A DNA stretch of 64,000 nt. Source: Lewinellaceae bacterium (GTDB taxonomy: Bacteria; Bacteroidota; Bacteroidia; Chitinophagales; Saprospiraceae). Both the position numbers and the translations under genes were made by a program. The stretch is taken from the NCBI GenBank assembly GCA_020636005.1, contig JACJYR010000005.1, forward strand, positions 543,271-607,270, read 5' to 3'. The notes beneath the pieces are model-generated. The model made no database searches. It was not told where the DNA came from and worked only from the letters and a program-made list of their open reading frames with translations. Of the stretch, positions 54,201 through 64,000 are shown piece after piece; positions within the stretch are counted from its first letter, which is position 1, and every line of letters begins with the position of its first letter.

Positions 54201-56545
54201 CAATAACTGCCGCCACCTGGTATGACCTCCCAGGCCACCGAAAGCAGGTCGGGCAATGCGGCACTGTTGGCAATGTTTACCGTGTAATCCTCTATTTCAC
54301 CAAAAGCTATGGTCTCGCAGGGCGTTGCGTAAGCGCCCCGTTTCATGGTCACCCGCATCCTCGTGTTGCCGGTCATGGCTGAAGCTGGGATGGTCAGGTT
54401 GCCGTTCAGGGTGGCGGTGGGTGTCCCGTTGGCAGGTTTTGTTTTTATGCCTTCGAACACCTTTTCGCCTGCATCCTCAAAGTCGCCGTCGTGGTTCAGG
54501 TCAATCCACACCCGCCAGTATTCGTCCCAGGTGAAATAGCTGAAGCCAGTGGTCAGTTGGAAGGGCGTGGTGCCCGTGTTCAGGTTGGTGCTGAGGTTGG
54601 TGAAATTGCTGTACGGGCTTTTGCCGGAGGCGTTGTCGATGGTGCCAACTTTTACTTTGGCAATCCAGTCTTCCCAGGGAAAATTGCTGGTGGAGGCGCA
54701 GTAGTCCGTCGTCACTGCGTCGTCGAACATTTGGCAGTCGCAGCCGGCGAGTTGGGCTTCCATGGCCTTTCCCTCGTTGTAGTCAATCACGTAGAGCCAC
54801 CAGTTGTTGAGGTAGCCGTCTTTATCGAGACACTTGTATTTTGGCAGGCGGCTGAGCCACCAGCGCATGAAGCCGTCGTGCTCGCAGTTCCAGTCGCTGC
54901 AGTTGATTTGGCGGGTTTGCTGGAAAAGGAAGGGGTAGCGCTTCCAGTTTTGGTCGTAGGTGGTGACGGTGTTGGTGCTGTAATAGCCGTAGTTCTGGTC
55001 GGCGTTGGGCGGGAAGTGGACGTTGCCGACGTGGGCATGGCCCGGTGCAATAGCATCGTAATTGAAAAACAGGCGCAGGGCGCTCTCGCCGGTGCCGGGC
55101 GGATAGGGCGGGTCGGCGGGCGTGTAGCGCACGGTCTGGTTGAACAGGTGGTAGAGCGTCGTTTCTGTGCGGTGGCCGAAGTTGTGGAGGGCCAGGTCGT
55201 AGCTCCGCTCGTAGTTCAGGCCCATGATGTTGAGCAGGTCGGTGCAGGAATTGCCGGTGATGACGGGGCCGTTTATCCAAAAGGCATCCGTGCCAGTCAT
55301 GTTCGTTTCCCACATGCCGATGAACGGCATGGCATAGACCCACACCTCGTCAATCTGATGGTTGTTGCTTTTTTCGCAAAAATCGTATTTGTCGAGCAAT
55401 TCGTTGTAGCGGAAAACGGACTGGCCTTGCTGTTCGGCCACGAGATGCCAGGTATCCCAACCAGGCTCTTTGAAAAGATGGTAGGCACTGTCCACGCTCA
55501 GGTTCACCTGGCCGAAAGTGTTGTGCAATTCGTTGTCGTCGTGCGTTTCCACAAATTCGTATTTGGCCACGCCGCCGCTCACTGCCGTCAGCGAGTCCCT
55601 TACTTTTTGTGCCAACTGCATGGGGGAGCCGGCGCTCAGTTGCTCCCAGGAGAGCGGGGCGCCGTAGTGTTCGGTCCAGGGCACCTGCGAAAAGCGCTTG
55701 CCGCCCGCCGCCGGGATGGGCGGGTCAATGATGACCAGGGCCACTTTTACCACCCGTTGCGGGGCCAGGGGCGTGGTGAAATCCTCCACCACTTTCATGG
55801 GGATGGTCTTGGAAAGGCCGTTCCAGGAGGCGGTGAGGTTGGTCGTGCCGGTGGAACCGAAGCTGGTGAGGGTGCCGCTGTTAGTCACCGCAGCGACGGC
55901 CGTATTGGAAGAGGCCCAGGTAAGGCCGCTGGGCAGCGGGTATTGATTGCCGGCTGCGTCCACGCCCATCACCTTCATATCGTAGGTCGAGTTTTTAATC
56001 ATGCGCACCTGGTTGGGGCGGAAACAAAGGCCGGTCACCTGGACGGAAGCGGTGGCAGTGATGCCCCAATCCATGATATGGACGTAGTTGTCGCCCGTGG
56101 TGCGCCGCATGATGAGGCGGAAGGCCTTTTTTGAAACGGACACCGGGACGTTGACCGTGACGCCCTGGGCGAGGGGCGACTGGCTGAACAGCAACTGGTA
56201 GGAGCCGCTGTGGCTGTCCAGGTCGGCTACAGAGTTGGCAGCCTCTACCGTCCACCAGCCGCTTCCTTCGGTTTGGCGGGTGCTCATGGCGGTCACGTTG
56301 ATGGTATAGTCGAATGCCAGCGTCACCACCAGCGGGTTGATATTGGCCGTGCGGGCGACGGTGTTGAAGTCGCCGTCGAACATATTGGCCGTGGTACCGA
56401 TGTCCAGTTGGGTGTGGGTGACAGTGGCCTGGCCGTCCTGGATGGCCTGCCAGGTGTTGACGGGGAAAGTAAGGGTGGCCTGGCCCTGCAAAAGGTTGGC
56501 GCACAATCCTATTGAAAGCACGAGGGAGAATAATTGCTTGTTCAT
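51284..56545 (-). pseudogene. Second giant GEVED/T9SS surface protein, frame broken many times
   Basis: Coding starts at the ATG 56545 (MNKQLFSLVLSIGLCANLLQ, signal peptide) and is intact for about 800 residues to 54150. It has a discoidin-like domain (30-165), a Big_2-like domain (175-260), a unique region with HNFGHRTETTLYHLFNQ and HDGFMRWWLSRLPK that I cannot assign, and a GEVED domain (FPWEDWIAKVKVG). Below 54150 the reading frame changes at least eight times by small indels, but CARDB and further GEVED domains, and finally an intact T9SS sorting domain (DFTIFPNPASTEIFIQL to FVITR), can still be followed across frames. Compared with the intact paralogue, lost bases often lie in short homopolymers (ccc to cc, tt to t). 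This fits either a pseudogene or uncorrected sequencing errors in a repetitive region. Confidence 0.8.
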
Positions 56546-56941
56546 AGCAAAGCGATTTGGTAAGGGAAATTTAGCAGCTTTCTGGAAAATAGGCACACTT
56601 CAACGGAAAGGCAGAATCAATCGGGCCAAGTTGGTTGGTTTTGGCTGGGGTTGGAATGATGGAAGTCAATAGGTGGGGTGAAGTTTGTCAATGATGGCCG
56701 GAAATGATGCCCTGCCTGTATTCAGGTTCTTATTGTCGCCGGATGGTTTATATTGTGGCGGAATTATACCTAAACTCGGCGATATTAAGTTTTCCCGAAT
56801 TTCGGGACAGTAGTGCAAATGCTGTTGGCTGTTGGCTGTTGGCCAACAGCTAACGACCAAAAGCCAATAGCAATTTTACAAATGCACGACTTGTCCCGGT
56901 TTTCGGGAAAACCTGTTAGCGTTAAGCATTAAAACAATACT
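56546..56941. other. Divergent intergenic region
   Basis: 396 bp without a supported gene, between the surface protein and the recombinase. It contains the palindrome GCTGTTGGCCAACAGC and a run of TGTTGGC direct repeats around 56820-56850, and two CCCGAATTTCGGGA-type short palindromes. Confidence 0.5.
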
Positions 56942-58957
56942 ATGGTCAAACTACCCGCAACCCTCTCGCCCCTGCACCACCGGGGCGCACAGCACATCAA
57001 AGTGGAAATCCCCAACGAGGAAGAGGCAAAAAACCTCATCCGGCAGGTGCCGGGCAGGAAGTGGAGCAAGACGCACGGCTGCTGGTATGTGCCCTACACG
57101 TTGGAGGCGTACCGGCAGTTGAAAAAGTTGTTCGAGGTGAAGGTGCCGGATGATTTTTTGAAAATGGCGAAGCCTGATGAAGCGCCATCGGAAACTATTG
57201 GCACCAAGCCTGGAATTGTCGGCACGATATGGGAAATGATCCCCTCACAGCCTGTCGGAAATCATGCAACCAGTGAAGTTTTGCCGCCCGTCATAAGGAT
57301 TGAAAAAGAAAATGACTGGCGACTAAAAGTTTACATTCCCAGAGAACTAAAGGAGTGGATTGAAAAAATCAAAACCATCCCCGGCAGGGCCTGGAACGAA
57401 AAAGAACTGTACTGGAGCCTCCCGCTGACCCGGAAGGTGCTCGACTGGCTACTGGATTGGTCGAACGGGCGAGTGCAATTGCCGCCCAACCTCCCGGAAG
57501 GCCTGCCAGATGACTATGTGCCAAAAAATTGGCGGCAGGCAAGACCGGCCCCTGCTGCCAAACCGACTGCTCCGCCCCCTGCCGCCCTGCAATACCCTCC
57601 CGAATTTCGGAAAATTCTCCCGGAACAGACGCTGGGTCAAGCGGCAGTAACACCCGCAACGCCTGCCGCTGCACTCATCAACCCGGGCAAACAAACATCC
57701 GGTACAACCAAAAACGTGATGACGGATATCCGTTCTGAAAAGGACAAAAACCTCATCCCTTCGGACATCAATAAGACGGCACCATATTTTAAGACAATTG
57801 AAAAGGACGGCATCAAGACTAAAGCTGTCGTTGGTGAACTGTTGATTGTGGAAAAGCACGACGAAAACGTTATTTGCGCTTATGTGCCCCACGATAAACA
57901 GGACTGGATTGATTTTATTAAAAAAATCCCCGGCAGACAGTGGAACAGTGAACAAAAGTGCTGGATGCTGCCCTTGACGAGGGAAACAATGGACGACCTG
58001 GGCGGGTATTTCCGTGAAAAATTGCGGCTCAACTTCAGCGTCACGCCCAATATTCCCGATAAATGGAAACCAATGGGCAAATACGCCCAAAAAGGACCTG
58101 AACACAAGTTGAACCCTATGCAGCAACTTGCCGTAACCGCACTGGAGGAAAAGTTGATATTGGAGAGCAAGCGGTTCCGCACCATCAAAACTTATAAAAA
58201 TGCGCTCGCCGGGCTGCTTGCCTTTTATCCTTTGGTAAAACCCTCCCAAATCAGCCTCAAGCAAATAAATGACTACATCGTATACAAACGCAGGCAGCAC
58301 AATTACACCAATAGTACCGTCAACACCCTCATCAATGCGCTGAACGCTTTTTATGGCCGCACCCTCAACCAGATGGAAAAAGTGCTGGCCCTCGAGCGGC
58401 CGCCTAAAGAGAAAAAACTTCCCAATGTGCTGACGAAAGAAGAAGTTGAACGCCTGTTGAACGCAGTAGAGAACGATAAGCACAAATGTATGTTGGTGCT
58501 GATTTATTCGGCTGGACTCAGAAAAGGGGAAGTGTTGCGGTTGCGGGTCAGGGACTTAAACGCCTCCCAACTATGCCTGTTCGTGAAAAATGGCAAGGGC
58601 GGAAAAGACCGTCACACGTTTTATCCACCTGAGGCCCAGCAGTTGGTCAGTGCTTATATCTCCAAATATAAACCCAGGTACTGGCTTTTTGAAGGCCAAA
58701 CCAGCGGACAGTACAGCGAAACCAGCCTTCAAATCATCTTTGACAAGGCTAGGGTAAAGTCCGGGGTCAACCCTGACATCACCATACACGGGCTGCGGCA
58801 TAGTTTTGCCACCCATTTGACGTACGACGGTGTACCGCTGCACGAAGTAAAAAGGCTGTTGGGGCATGAGAACATTGCAACGACAGAAATCTATCTGCAC
58901 CTGGCCAACAGGTTTTTGACGAAAATAAAAAGCCCTTTGGAGGGAATGAAGTTATGA
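56942..58957 (+). CDS. Tyrosine recombinase with three N-terminal HARP-like repeats
   Basis: The protein has 671 residues. The N-terminal half holds three copies of a roughly 50-residue module: residues about 20-70 (RQVPGRKWSKTHGCWYVPYT), 122-170 (IKTIPGRAWNEKELYWSLPL) and 300-350 (IKKIPGRQWNSEQKCWMLPL). The shared IPGRxW...W-x-hPLT pattern is like the HARP domain. After a linker come a core-binding domain (about 395-480) and the catalytic domain with R527 (GLRKGE), K552/K555 (GKGGKDR), H616-x-x-R619 (HGLRHSFAT), H642 (LGHENI) and Y651 (TTEIYLH): all catalytic residues are present. It most likely integrates or resolves DNA, probably the AT-rich island right behind it. The usual relatives carry at most one such N-terminal module (from memory). 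Confidence 0.88.
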   Translation: MVKLPATLSPLHHRGAQHIKVEIPNEEEAKNLIRQVPGRKWSKTHGCWYVPYTLEAYRQLKKLFEVKVPDDFLKMAKPDEAPSETIGTKPGIVGTIWEMIPSQPVGNHATSEVLPPVIRIEKENDWRLKVYIPRELKEWIEKIKTIPGRAWNEKELYWSLPLTRKVLDWLLDWSNGRVQLPPNLPEGLPDDYVPKNWRQARPAPAAKPTAPPPAALQYPPEFRKILPEQTLGQAAVTPATPAAALINPGKQTSGTTKNVMTDIRSEKDKNLIPSDINKTAPYFKTIEKDGIKTKAVVGELLIVEKHDENVICAYVPHDKQDWIDFIKKIPGRQWNSEQKCWMLPLTRETMDDLGGYFREKLRLNFSVTPNIPDKWKPMGKYAQKGPEHKLNPMQQLAVTALEEKLILESKRFRTIKTYKNALAGLLAFYPLVKPSQISLKQINDYIVYKRRQHNYTNSTVNTLINALNAFYGRTLNQMEKVLALERPPKEKKLPNVLTKEEVERLLNAVENDKHKCMLVLIYSAGLRKGEVLRLRVRDLNASQLCLFVKNGKGGKDRHTFYPPEAQQLVSAYISKYKPRYWLFEGQTSGQYSETSLQIIFDKARVKSGVNPDITIHGLRHSFATHLTYDGVPLHEVKRLLGHENIATTEIYLHLANRFLTKIKSPLEGMKL

Positions 58958-61068
58958 TTTTTTTTATACTTTGCAGCCGCATCCGCCAGTTACTGCTGGT
59001 GATGAGTGCAAAATAGCCTCACCTATTTTTTTCTATAATGCGAGGCAGTGATTTTGAAATACTTTGCAATTAAAGCCTTAATTTTTAATGCTTTATACGA
59101 TTAATTTAATAATAATTGACAATACTTCCACTACGGGTATTTCAGTACAGTTAGTTGATATGCTCTTGTTCGTATCATTAGAAAAATTAAACCATGAAAA
59201 ATCTGATGTTACGAAATTTAAAAGCAAATCAAAAGCTTGAAGAAGAGATGTAATTGCTTTTGGAGAAACACAACATCGATTTGTACTCAAATCTCACTGC
59301 AATTGTTTGAGGACCAACAAGAGGTGAACCTATAATAGATAATTAGGTTAGTAATTAATCACTCTGGAAGTGAGGACAATTTCTTTATAAGTCTTACAAA
59401 AGTTTGTCTGGCCCAGAGTTGAAGAACCAAACAGAAGCTTTTTAAACACTTATCAAAAGCAATAGATTTAGACAGTTCATGTGATTTGCCCTATTCATTA
59501 GAGCACAATTGAACCTGAAATCAATTCTTCTTCTTTTAGAAGATGCCAAAGACCGCTGTACTTTTAAATCAAACAGCAAAAAGAAACTATTTTGTTTTGG
59601 CTAATACTTATGATTATAAAATGATGAAGCTGCTTTAAAAAATTCTTTAATCTATTTCAGCAAAGCAATAAAAATTAAGGTGAATTTTTGCTTGTACCTA
59701 TAACAATCGTGCAATAAGATTAGCGATAATAAAGACTTTTGAGGGAGCAATCAATGATTATTAAAGTCTTGTTAAATTGATAAATCATTGGGCTACTATC
59801 AACTTTTGGTTTTTGTTTAGATGAAGCAAAAAGATATGATGAAGCTCTAAAATATATCGAATTAGGGTCAAAAATCCATTCTGACGAAATCAGATACCAA
59901 TTTTACTTAATTGTTGCTAATTCAAGAGTTAAAAACTAGCAAATTGCAATTGGCCATTACCAAAAAATACTTAAGTAATCCGCAGAAGCTCAACTGCAAG
60001 CAGAAATTTACAGATTAACGAAAAGAAATATTAAAATCAGCTTCTCAATAAAGCAAGGAGAATTTTCTTATATTGGAGATTATAAGAGCCAAATGTTTTA
60101 TTTGAGAAGAATACCTTAAAAAGAGGCGGAACGCTACATGGAGAAGATTTGGAATATTACTTGTTTCATCTTAAGAGAAAAAAATTCCGAAACATTATTT
60201 GATGAGAATAATCCAATTTACAAAGGTTGGACGCTTTAAAAACTTCGTATTTTGAGAAAGAAGGAAAACGGAAGAATTACTTAAGAAGAGGAAAAATGCA
60301 AATAAATTAATGGAATACCAATCAACTTATAGGATTGGTTCGGAAGATATAAAGAAAAATTGTCTTCAATAATAGAAAGGCGCTGAATATGTTTTGTGGT
60401 GCATCATTAATTTGGAGCATTTTGTTTTTCAATAAATAAATCTTTATTTCAAGATTCAAAATTAAAAAGAACCTCTTTTCTGTTATTTAGATTAGACATA
60501 ACTTAATTAAAGAATTAATCATCGAGAAATGGAAGCCAGAGGGAGGAAGATTATATTCTTAATACCATGATGATTATGATTATCTCCATATTGCAATTAT
60601 CATAGTTATGATAAGATACTTTTGATGCTTTAACAAGATGGTAAATTAGGTGATTGGGATGATTTCGGAGGAGATATTACATTGATGTTATGACATAAAA
60701 CTGGAAGATAAAAAAAAACGAGACACAACAAAGCATCCAACTTTGGCGGCCTTGACAAAAGCTAGCTACGCGCGAATGCGGGACTTAGCAACAATCAAAA
60801 AAACAGACAAACAAGACCAAAACCTCGAAAATAATAACATGAGATTCGTTCAGTAACTTTGCTTAAAAGTAAGACATGAAAAAATCAATTTCCTGATATT
60901 GCTTTCCTTGATACTGTGTGATTCATTTCTTTTGCTCATGCAGAACCAATACAAATGAGTTTGAGACAAAGAAAGGGCAATGATTGAAACCTGAAAATAA
61001 AAACTGGAGTGTGAATACGTCATCGATTATCACTATTGGAAACATTGTTTCAACCTGCAGCAAAATTC
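58958..61068. other. AT-rich stretch with decayed coding remains
   Basis: 2.1 kb without an intact gene, clearly richer in A and T than the rest of the window. Pieces of proteins can be read but break by stops and frame changes: around 59830-59930 DEAKRYDEALKYIELGSKIH is a TPR helix pair, continuing in another frame near 59950-60040; around 60640 GDWDDFGGDIT; near 60880 a signal-peptide-like start that changes frame. It seems to hold two or three destroyed genes. No RNA gene or recognisable att site was found. Confidence 0.6.
59600..60040 (+). pseudogene. Decayed tetratricopeptide-repeat gene remnant
   Basis: Across frames the sequence reads as TPR helices: EGAINDYYKVLL near 59745-59780, then DEAKRYDEALKYIELGSKIH, DEIRYQFYLIVANSRVK and QLQAEIYRLTKRN, interrupted by several stops and at least two frame changes. 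The boundaries are approximate. Confidence 0.45.
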
Positions 61069-61416
61069 ATGAAGAACCCGTTGTTAGGATTTGAGAAAGG
61101 GGCATCTCTTGTAAAATTTAATTGGGTTCAAAGATTAGTCAAGCATAGCCAATCTGACACTGCCAAAAAGCCAGAATCTTTTTGGACAACAGTGGTGTTA
61201 GGTTTTATTTTCGTAGCTTTGATGTTGTTTTTGAATGTTCCACTTGCTATGTTATTTTTCTTTATCATTAGTGGAATTGGATTAGGAGGATATTATTTTT
61301 TTAGAAAAAGAAACAAAAAAATAGCAGAAGCATTTCTCACTATTGCTACAGCCTTAAACCTTGGACTTGGTGTAGTTGCTGTGTATGGGATTTGGTTAGG
61401 TAGTGTGGTGGATTGA
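61069..61416 (+). CDS. Small membrane protein of unknown function
   Basis: 115 residues from the ATG at 61069 (MKNPLLGFEKGASLVKFNWV); a TTG at 61036 would add 11. Three hydrophobic segments at about 41-55, 57-73 and 90-108 (TTVVLGFIFVALMLFLNVPL, MLFFFIISGIGLGGYYFF, IATALNLGLGVVAVYGIWLG) with a basic RKRNKK loop between. No family recognised. Codon use is AT-rich like its surroundings. Confidence 0.6.
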   Translation: MKNPLLGFEKGASLVKFNWVQRLVKHSQSDTAKKPESFWTTVVLGFIFVALMLFLNVPLAMLFFFIISGIGLGGYYFFRKRNKKIAEAFLTIATALNLGLGVVAVYGIWLGSVVD

Positions 61417-61488
61417 CAATTACAACATATCTCAAGAACAAAGCCATTATGGAAAAATTCTAATTCGAAAATAAAAATTTAAAACTGT

Positions 61489-62169
61489 ATGAGGTATTCG
61501 TTTTTATGTACTGTTGTATTCTGCTTCCTAAATCTTTCTACCCTTAATTCACAAATAAGTGTTGGGGCATCTTCTGGAATAACTTTTTCTAATTTAGATG
61601 AATTTGCTTTGAATAGCGGACTTCAAAACCATGATTTGAATGGGTTCAGAGTAAATATAATTTCAATCTATCGATTAAACACGTGGTTTTCAGTTCAATC
61701 AGAATTAGGTTATATGCGAAAAAGTGGAGAAATTCGAGGAACAGAGAACTTGGTAAATAACGTACAAGATATTGGTTTTTTGACCCTTGTGCCGTGTTTA
61801 AATCTCAATTTTGGCAAATTTTCTTCATACGCCGGTGTTGGACTTTCTCTTAATTATGTAATTGATATGAATGGTTTTTCAGAAGTGACAAGTGAAAGGC
61901 CGTTTTGGCTTCCCCCAGACGCTTTTTTTCAAACAAAGTTCAATAGGGTAAATTTTGGAATAAATTATACCGGAGGAATTATGTATTCATCCACAAAGTA
62001 TTCTATTTTTTTACAATTTACATATTCAGATATAGAAGACTCCTTTGCAACAATAGACATTGTTGAAAATGGTGTAAATGTTGAGCCAACAAGATTTTTG
62101 ACTTACAGCGTAGAAAGAATACTTTCATTTAACCTTGGATTAACGTTCCCTTTAAAAAGGAATAAATAA
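61489..62169 (+). CDS. Outer-membrane beta-barrel protein (PorT-like fold)
   Basis: The protein has 226 residues with signal peptide MRYSFLCTVVFCFLNLSTLNSQ. The remainder is made of amphipathic strands with the pattern of small 8-strand barrels: ISVGASSGITFSNL, WFSVQSELGYMRKSGE, LVPCLNLNFGKFSSYAGVGL, VNFGINYTGGIMYSS, ending LSFNLGLTFPLKRNK. Proteins of this kind (outer membrane beta-barrel, PorT/DUF family) are very common in Bacteroidota. It is followed after 19 bp by the next secreted protein gene in the same direction, so both may be one operon. Confidence 0.75.
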   Translation: MRYSFLCTVVFCFLNLSTLNSQISVGASSGITFSNLDEFALNSGLQNHDLNGFRVNIISIYRLNTWFSVQSELGYMRKSGEIRGTENLVNNVQDIGFLTLVPCLNLNFGKFSSYAGVGLSLNYVIDMNGFSEVTSERPFWLPPDAFFQTKFNRVNFGINYTGGIMYSSTKYSIFLQFTYSDIEDSFATIDIVENGVNVEPTRFLTYSVERILSFNLGLTFPLKRNK

Positions 62170-62188
62170 ATACATAAAATTATTCACC

Positions 62189-64000
62189 ATGAAATCAAAC
62201 AAAATTATTTTTCCCTGTTTAACGGCTTTCTTTATTTTTTCGTTCTTTCTAAATGGTTTTACTCAATTCTGTGTAGAGAGACCAGATGACCTGCAAAGCA
62301 TAGAATCTTGCAATAGATATATTGCTGAACAATTTTCCCCAAGAATACATCAATGGTCAAATGTTCTCAGCGATAATAATCCTGACGCTAATTATGATAG
62401 AATTGTTAAAGTAAATTTCGATAGCGACTGGGTTGCTACCAATAATTGGCTGAAAATGGACATGATTGAGGAACATGATATAACTCCAAACTTATACTAT
62501 ACTGTTTTGTGGACAGAAGAATTGTGGATAATTTCATATACCTATTATTTTGCCAGAGACTGGGCTAATGGTGGGTTTCAATGTGATGAAGACGAACATG
62601 AAGGCGATTTCGCCAAAATTTTGGTGGTAACTAAAAGAGCAACCAAACCCGAGGACAAAGCAGAAGATTTATTACTTGGTTTTGCTACTACGAAAGATAA
62701 CCAAGACTGCATTGATGTTGGAGAAAACGCATTTACTGTGGGTGACAGAATTCAACCTTTTATTTCTTCAGCAGCTGGTTCCCATCACTCTTATACCGCT
62801 AATGACCATAAAGGAATCGTTGATAGTGATGGTTCCGCAAATCCCTGTAAATTATTTGGCGATGATTTAATAATTTATGAGTACGGCCAACCGGCTACTT
62901 CTAACCCCAATCCTTTAGTAGCTGATTGTTTAGGGTTATTGCTTATTACACTTGAAATTTCTGCAACAGATGTTCTACAAGGCAATTCAAATTACAGAAA
63001 TAAAATGATAGAGCATGAGGTTGAAAATGCAAATGCTCCTTCTCCAAATAATGAGTTTTATGATTTAATAGATATGTTTGATGAAGATAATGGCCTTTGG
63101 GAACGAAGAACCAATACTGATTTATTTACTGATGATGATATTTTAAATCAAAGATTAAAATGTGATGATGGAGATGGTTGTGGTGACGCAGGAATATTAT
63201 GGGTAATCGCAACGGCAGATAAAGCGCCGTGGGCACCTTGGACGGGTAATATGGGAGTAAACCCACTTGAATTTATTCATGATGAATTTGATAATAGTTT
63301 TTGTAATTATACAGTAACAGACAACTCCTACGAATACAACCCCTATCTATGTGAACTTTATGATATAGTAATGCCCGAAGAATTTCTTTGCGATGGCGAA
63401 CTAACTACCAACCCTGTAGGATCAAACAACACTGTATTTATAAATCTTCAACTCAGTGCGGCTGGTGTCCTTGCAAATGCAGAGGTTACCTGGTGTTGGG
63501 AGCTACCATCCGGCTTTAACAATCCCATTAGTTGCGTAGGATGTTCACAGTCTCCTGTCAATAATTGCGTTACTACTGGTAGCGATATTGTTCTAAAAAT
63601 TGAAAATGCTTCATTAACTACTGTTTTGAACCCAGACCAAATTGTCGTTACAGCAATGACTGACGATCTTTTTGAGTGCGGCACACTATCTAAAGAGTTT
63701 CCACTTGAAAAAGTTCGGTTGCAAAAAATGGTCTCATCAGATACTGCTAACTGTGAGAAAATAATATTCGAGGTTAAAGAAGAATGGCACTTAGATGGTA
63801 ACGTATATAACTGGGATTTTCCGCTTTACGATGCTCTTGCAACAGTTTCCAGTAGTGGCCGAAGGGTAGAATTCAATACCGCATCTGTCATCCAACAGAC
63901 TTCTGAAACGACCAATCCCGAAAGGAAACTTGAATATAGCCTGACGGTCACCAATCCTTCTTATACTTCGGAAGCAGAGATCAACGGTGAACGAGAAATC
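62189..64000 (+). CDS. Large secreted protein, C-terminus outside the window
   Basis: 604 codons are open from the ATG at 62189 to the window end. Signal peptide (MKSNKIIFPCLTAFFIFSFF). Residues about 30-300 hold RYIAEQFSPRIHQW, LYYTVLWTEELWIISYTYYF-ARDW, DEDEHEGDFAKILVVTKRAT and AAGSHHSYTANDHKGIVDSD, a pattern like secreted Vps62-related proteins (Y-Y-x-V ... hhhYxhhHxRDW ... HE-x-D), assigned by eye. From about 410 Cys-containing Ig/PKD-like segments follow (ANAEVTWCWELPSGFNN; GNVYNWDFPLYDALATVSSS). Such an architecture would usually end in a T9SS sorting domain, which cannot be seen here. Confidence 0.75.
   Translation, partial: MKSNKIIFPCLTAFFIFSFFLNGFTQFCVERPDDLQSIESCNRYIAEQFSPRIHQWSNVLSDNNPDANYDRIVKVNFDSDWVATNNWLKMDMIEEHDITPNLYYTVLWTEELWIISYTYYFARDWANGGFQCDEDEHEGDFAKILVVTKRATKPEDKAEDLLLGFATTKDNQDCIDVGENAFTVGDRIQPFISSAAGSHHSYTANDHKGIVDSDGSANPCKLFGDDLIIYEYGQPATSNPNPLVADCLGLLLITLEISATDVLQGNSNYRNKMIEHEVENANAPSPNNEFYDLIDMFDEDNGLWERRTNTDLFTDDDILNQRLKCDDGDGCGDAGILWVIATADKAPWAPWTGNMGVNPLEFIHDEFDNSFCNYTVTDNSYEYNPYLCELYDIVMPEEFLCDGELTTNPVGSNNTVFINLQLSAAGVLANAEVTWCWELPSGFNNPISCVGCSQSPVNNCVTTGSDIVLKIENASLTTVLNPDQIVVTAMTDDLFECGTLSKEFPLEKVRLQKMVSSDTANCEKIIFEVKEEWHLDGNVYNWDFPLYDALATVSSSGRRVEFNTASVIQQTSETTNPERKLEYSLTVTNPSYTSEAEINGEREI

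Noticed and set aside
54491..56134. 547-residue plus-strand frame opposite the second surface protein
   Set aside because: Val/Gly/Ala-rich composition typical of antisense; the minus strand has signal peptide and GEVED domains.
60715..60800. Possible integron attC-like site near tagctagctacgcgcg
   Set aside because: No pair of matching core sites and no cassette pattern could be found.

Overview
The window looks like chromosomal DNA from a Bacteroidota member, most likely a Saprospiraceae-type bacterium (inference). The grounds are type IX secretion C-terminal sorting domains, a TonB receptor paired with a DUF5689-type lipoprotein, a Reg_prop/Y_Y_Y sensor kinase with a LytTR regulator, GEVED and WG-repeat proteins, Rpn/PD-(D/E)XK proteins, no Shine-Dalgarno signals, and -7 boxes of the Bacteroidota form TAnnTTTG.

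Layout. 1-4.5 kb: the N-terminal part of an alpha-glucan phosphorylase, a lipoprotein, an OmpA/PD40 protein and a beta-helix surface protein. 4.9-6.4 kb: a truncated gene, a complete IS1-family element (with a frame break) and tRNA-Asn. 6.6-12.5 kb: a class V aminotransferase, an esterase and a 1127-residue WG-repeat protein. 13-36 kb: a locus rich in electron-transfer genes. It holds a diheme-type membrane cytochrome b, two paralogous membrane-anchored Fe-S/flavin oxidoreductases, a 23-CXXCH secreted cytochrome, a YceI protein with a two-component pair, a 2368-residue secreted protein with 94 CXXCH motifs, an outer-membrane barrel 19 bp behind it, and an OB-fold lipoprotein. 36-45 kb: an endonuclease/exonuclease/phosphatase protein, a second Rpn protein, a TonB receptor, a DUF5689/choice-of-anchor-J lipoprotein and an HI0933-like flavoprotein. 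45-56.5 kb: two related giant GEVED/T9SS surface proteins, the second broken by many small indels, with unusual repeat elements around them. 57-64 kb: a tyrosine recombinase with three HARP-like repeats, then a visibly AT-rich island with decayed genes, a small membrane protein, a beta-barrel protein and a large secreted protein running off the end.

The most striking content is the 94-heme protein. It is built from three-heme modules arranged in three consecutive 15-heme (371-372 residue) higher-order repeats plus a further run of triplets. Together with the adjacent barrel, the 23-heme cytochrome, the cytochrome b and the Fe-S flavoproteins it could form an electron route from the cytoplasmic NAD(P)H pool through the envelope. 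That route is inferred from gene content and order, not shown. Both ferredoxin-like motifs in both flavoproteins lack the second cysteine (Ser and His stand there), a conserved and unusual departure.
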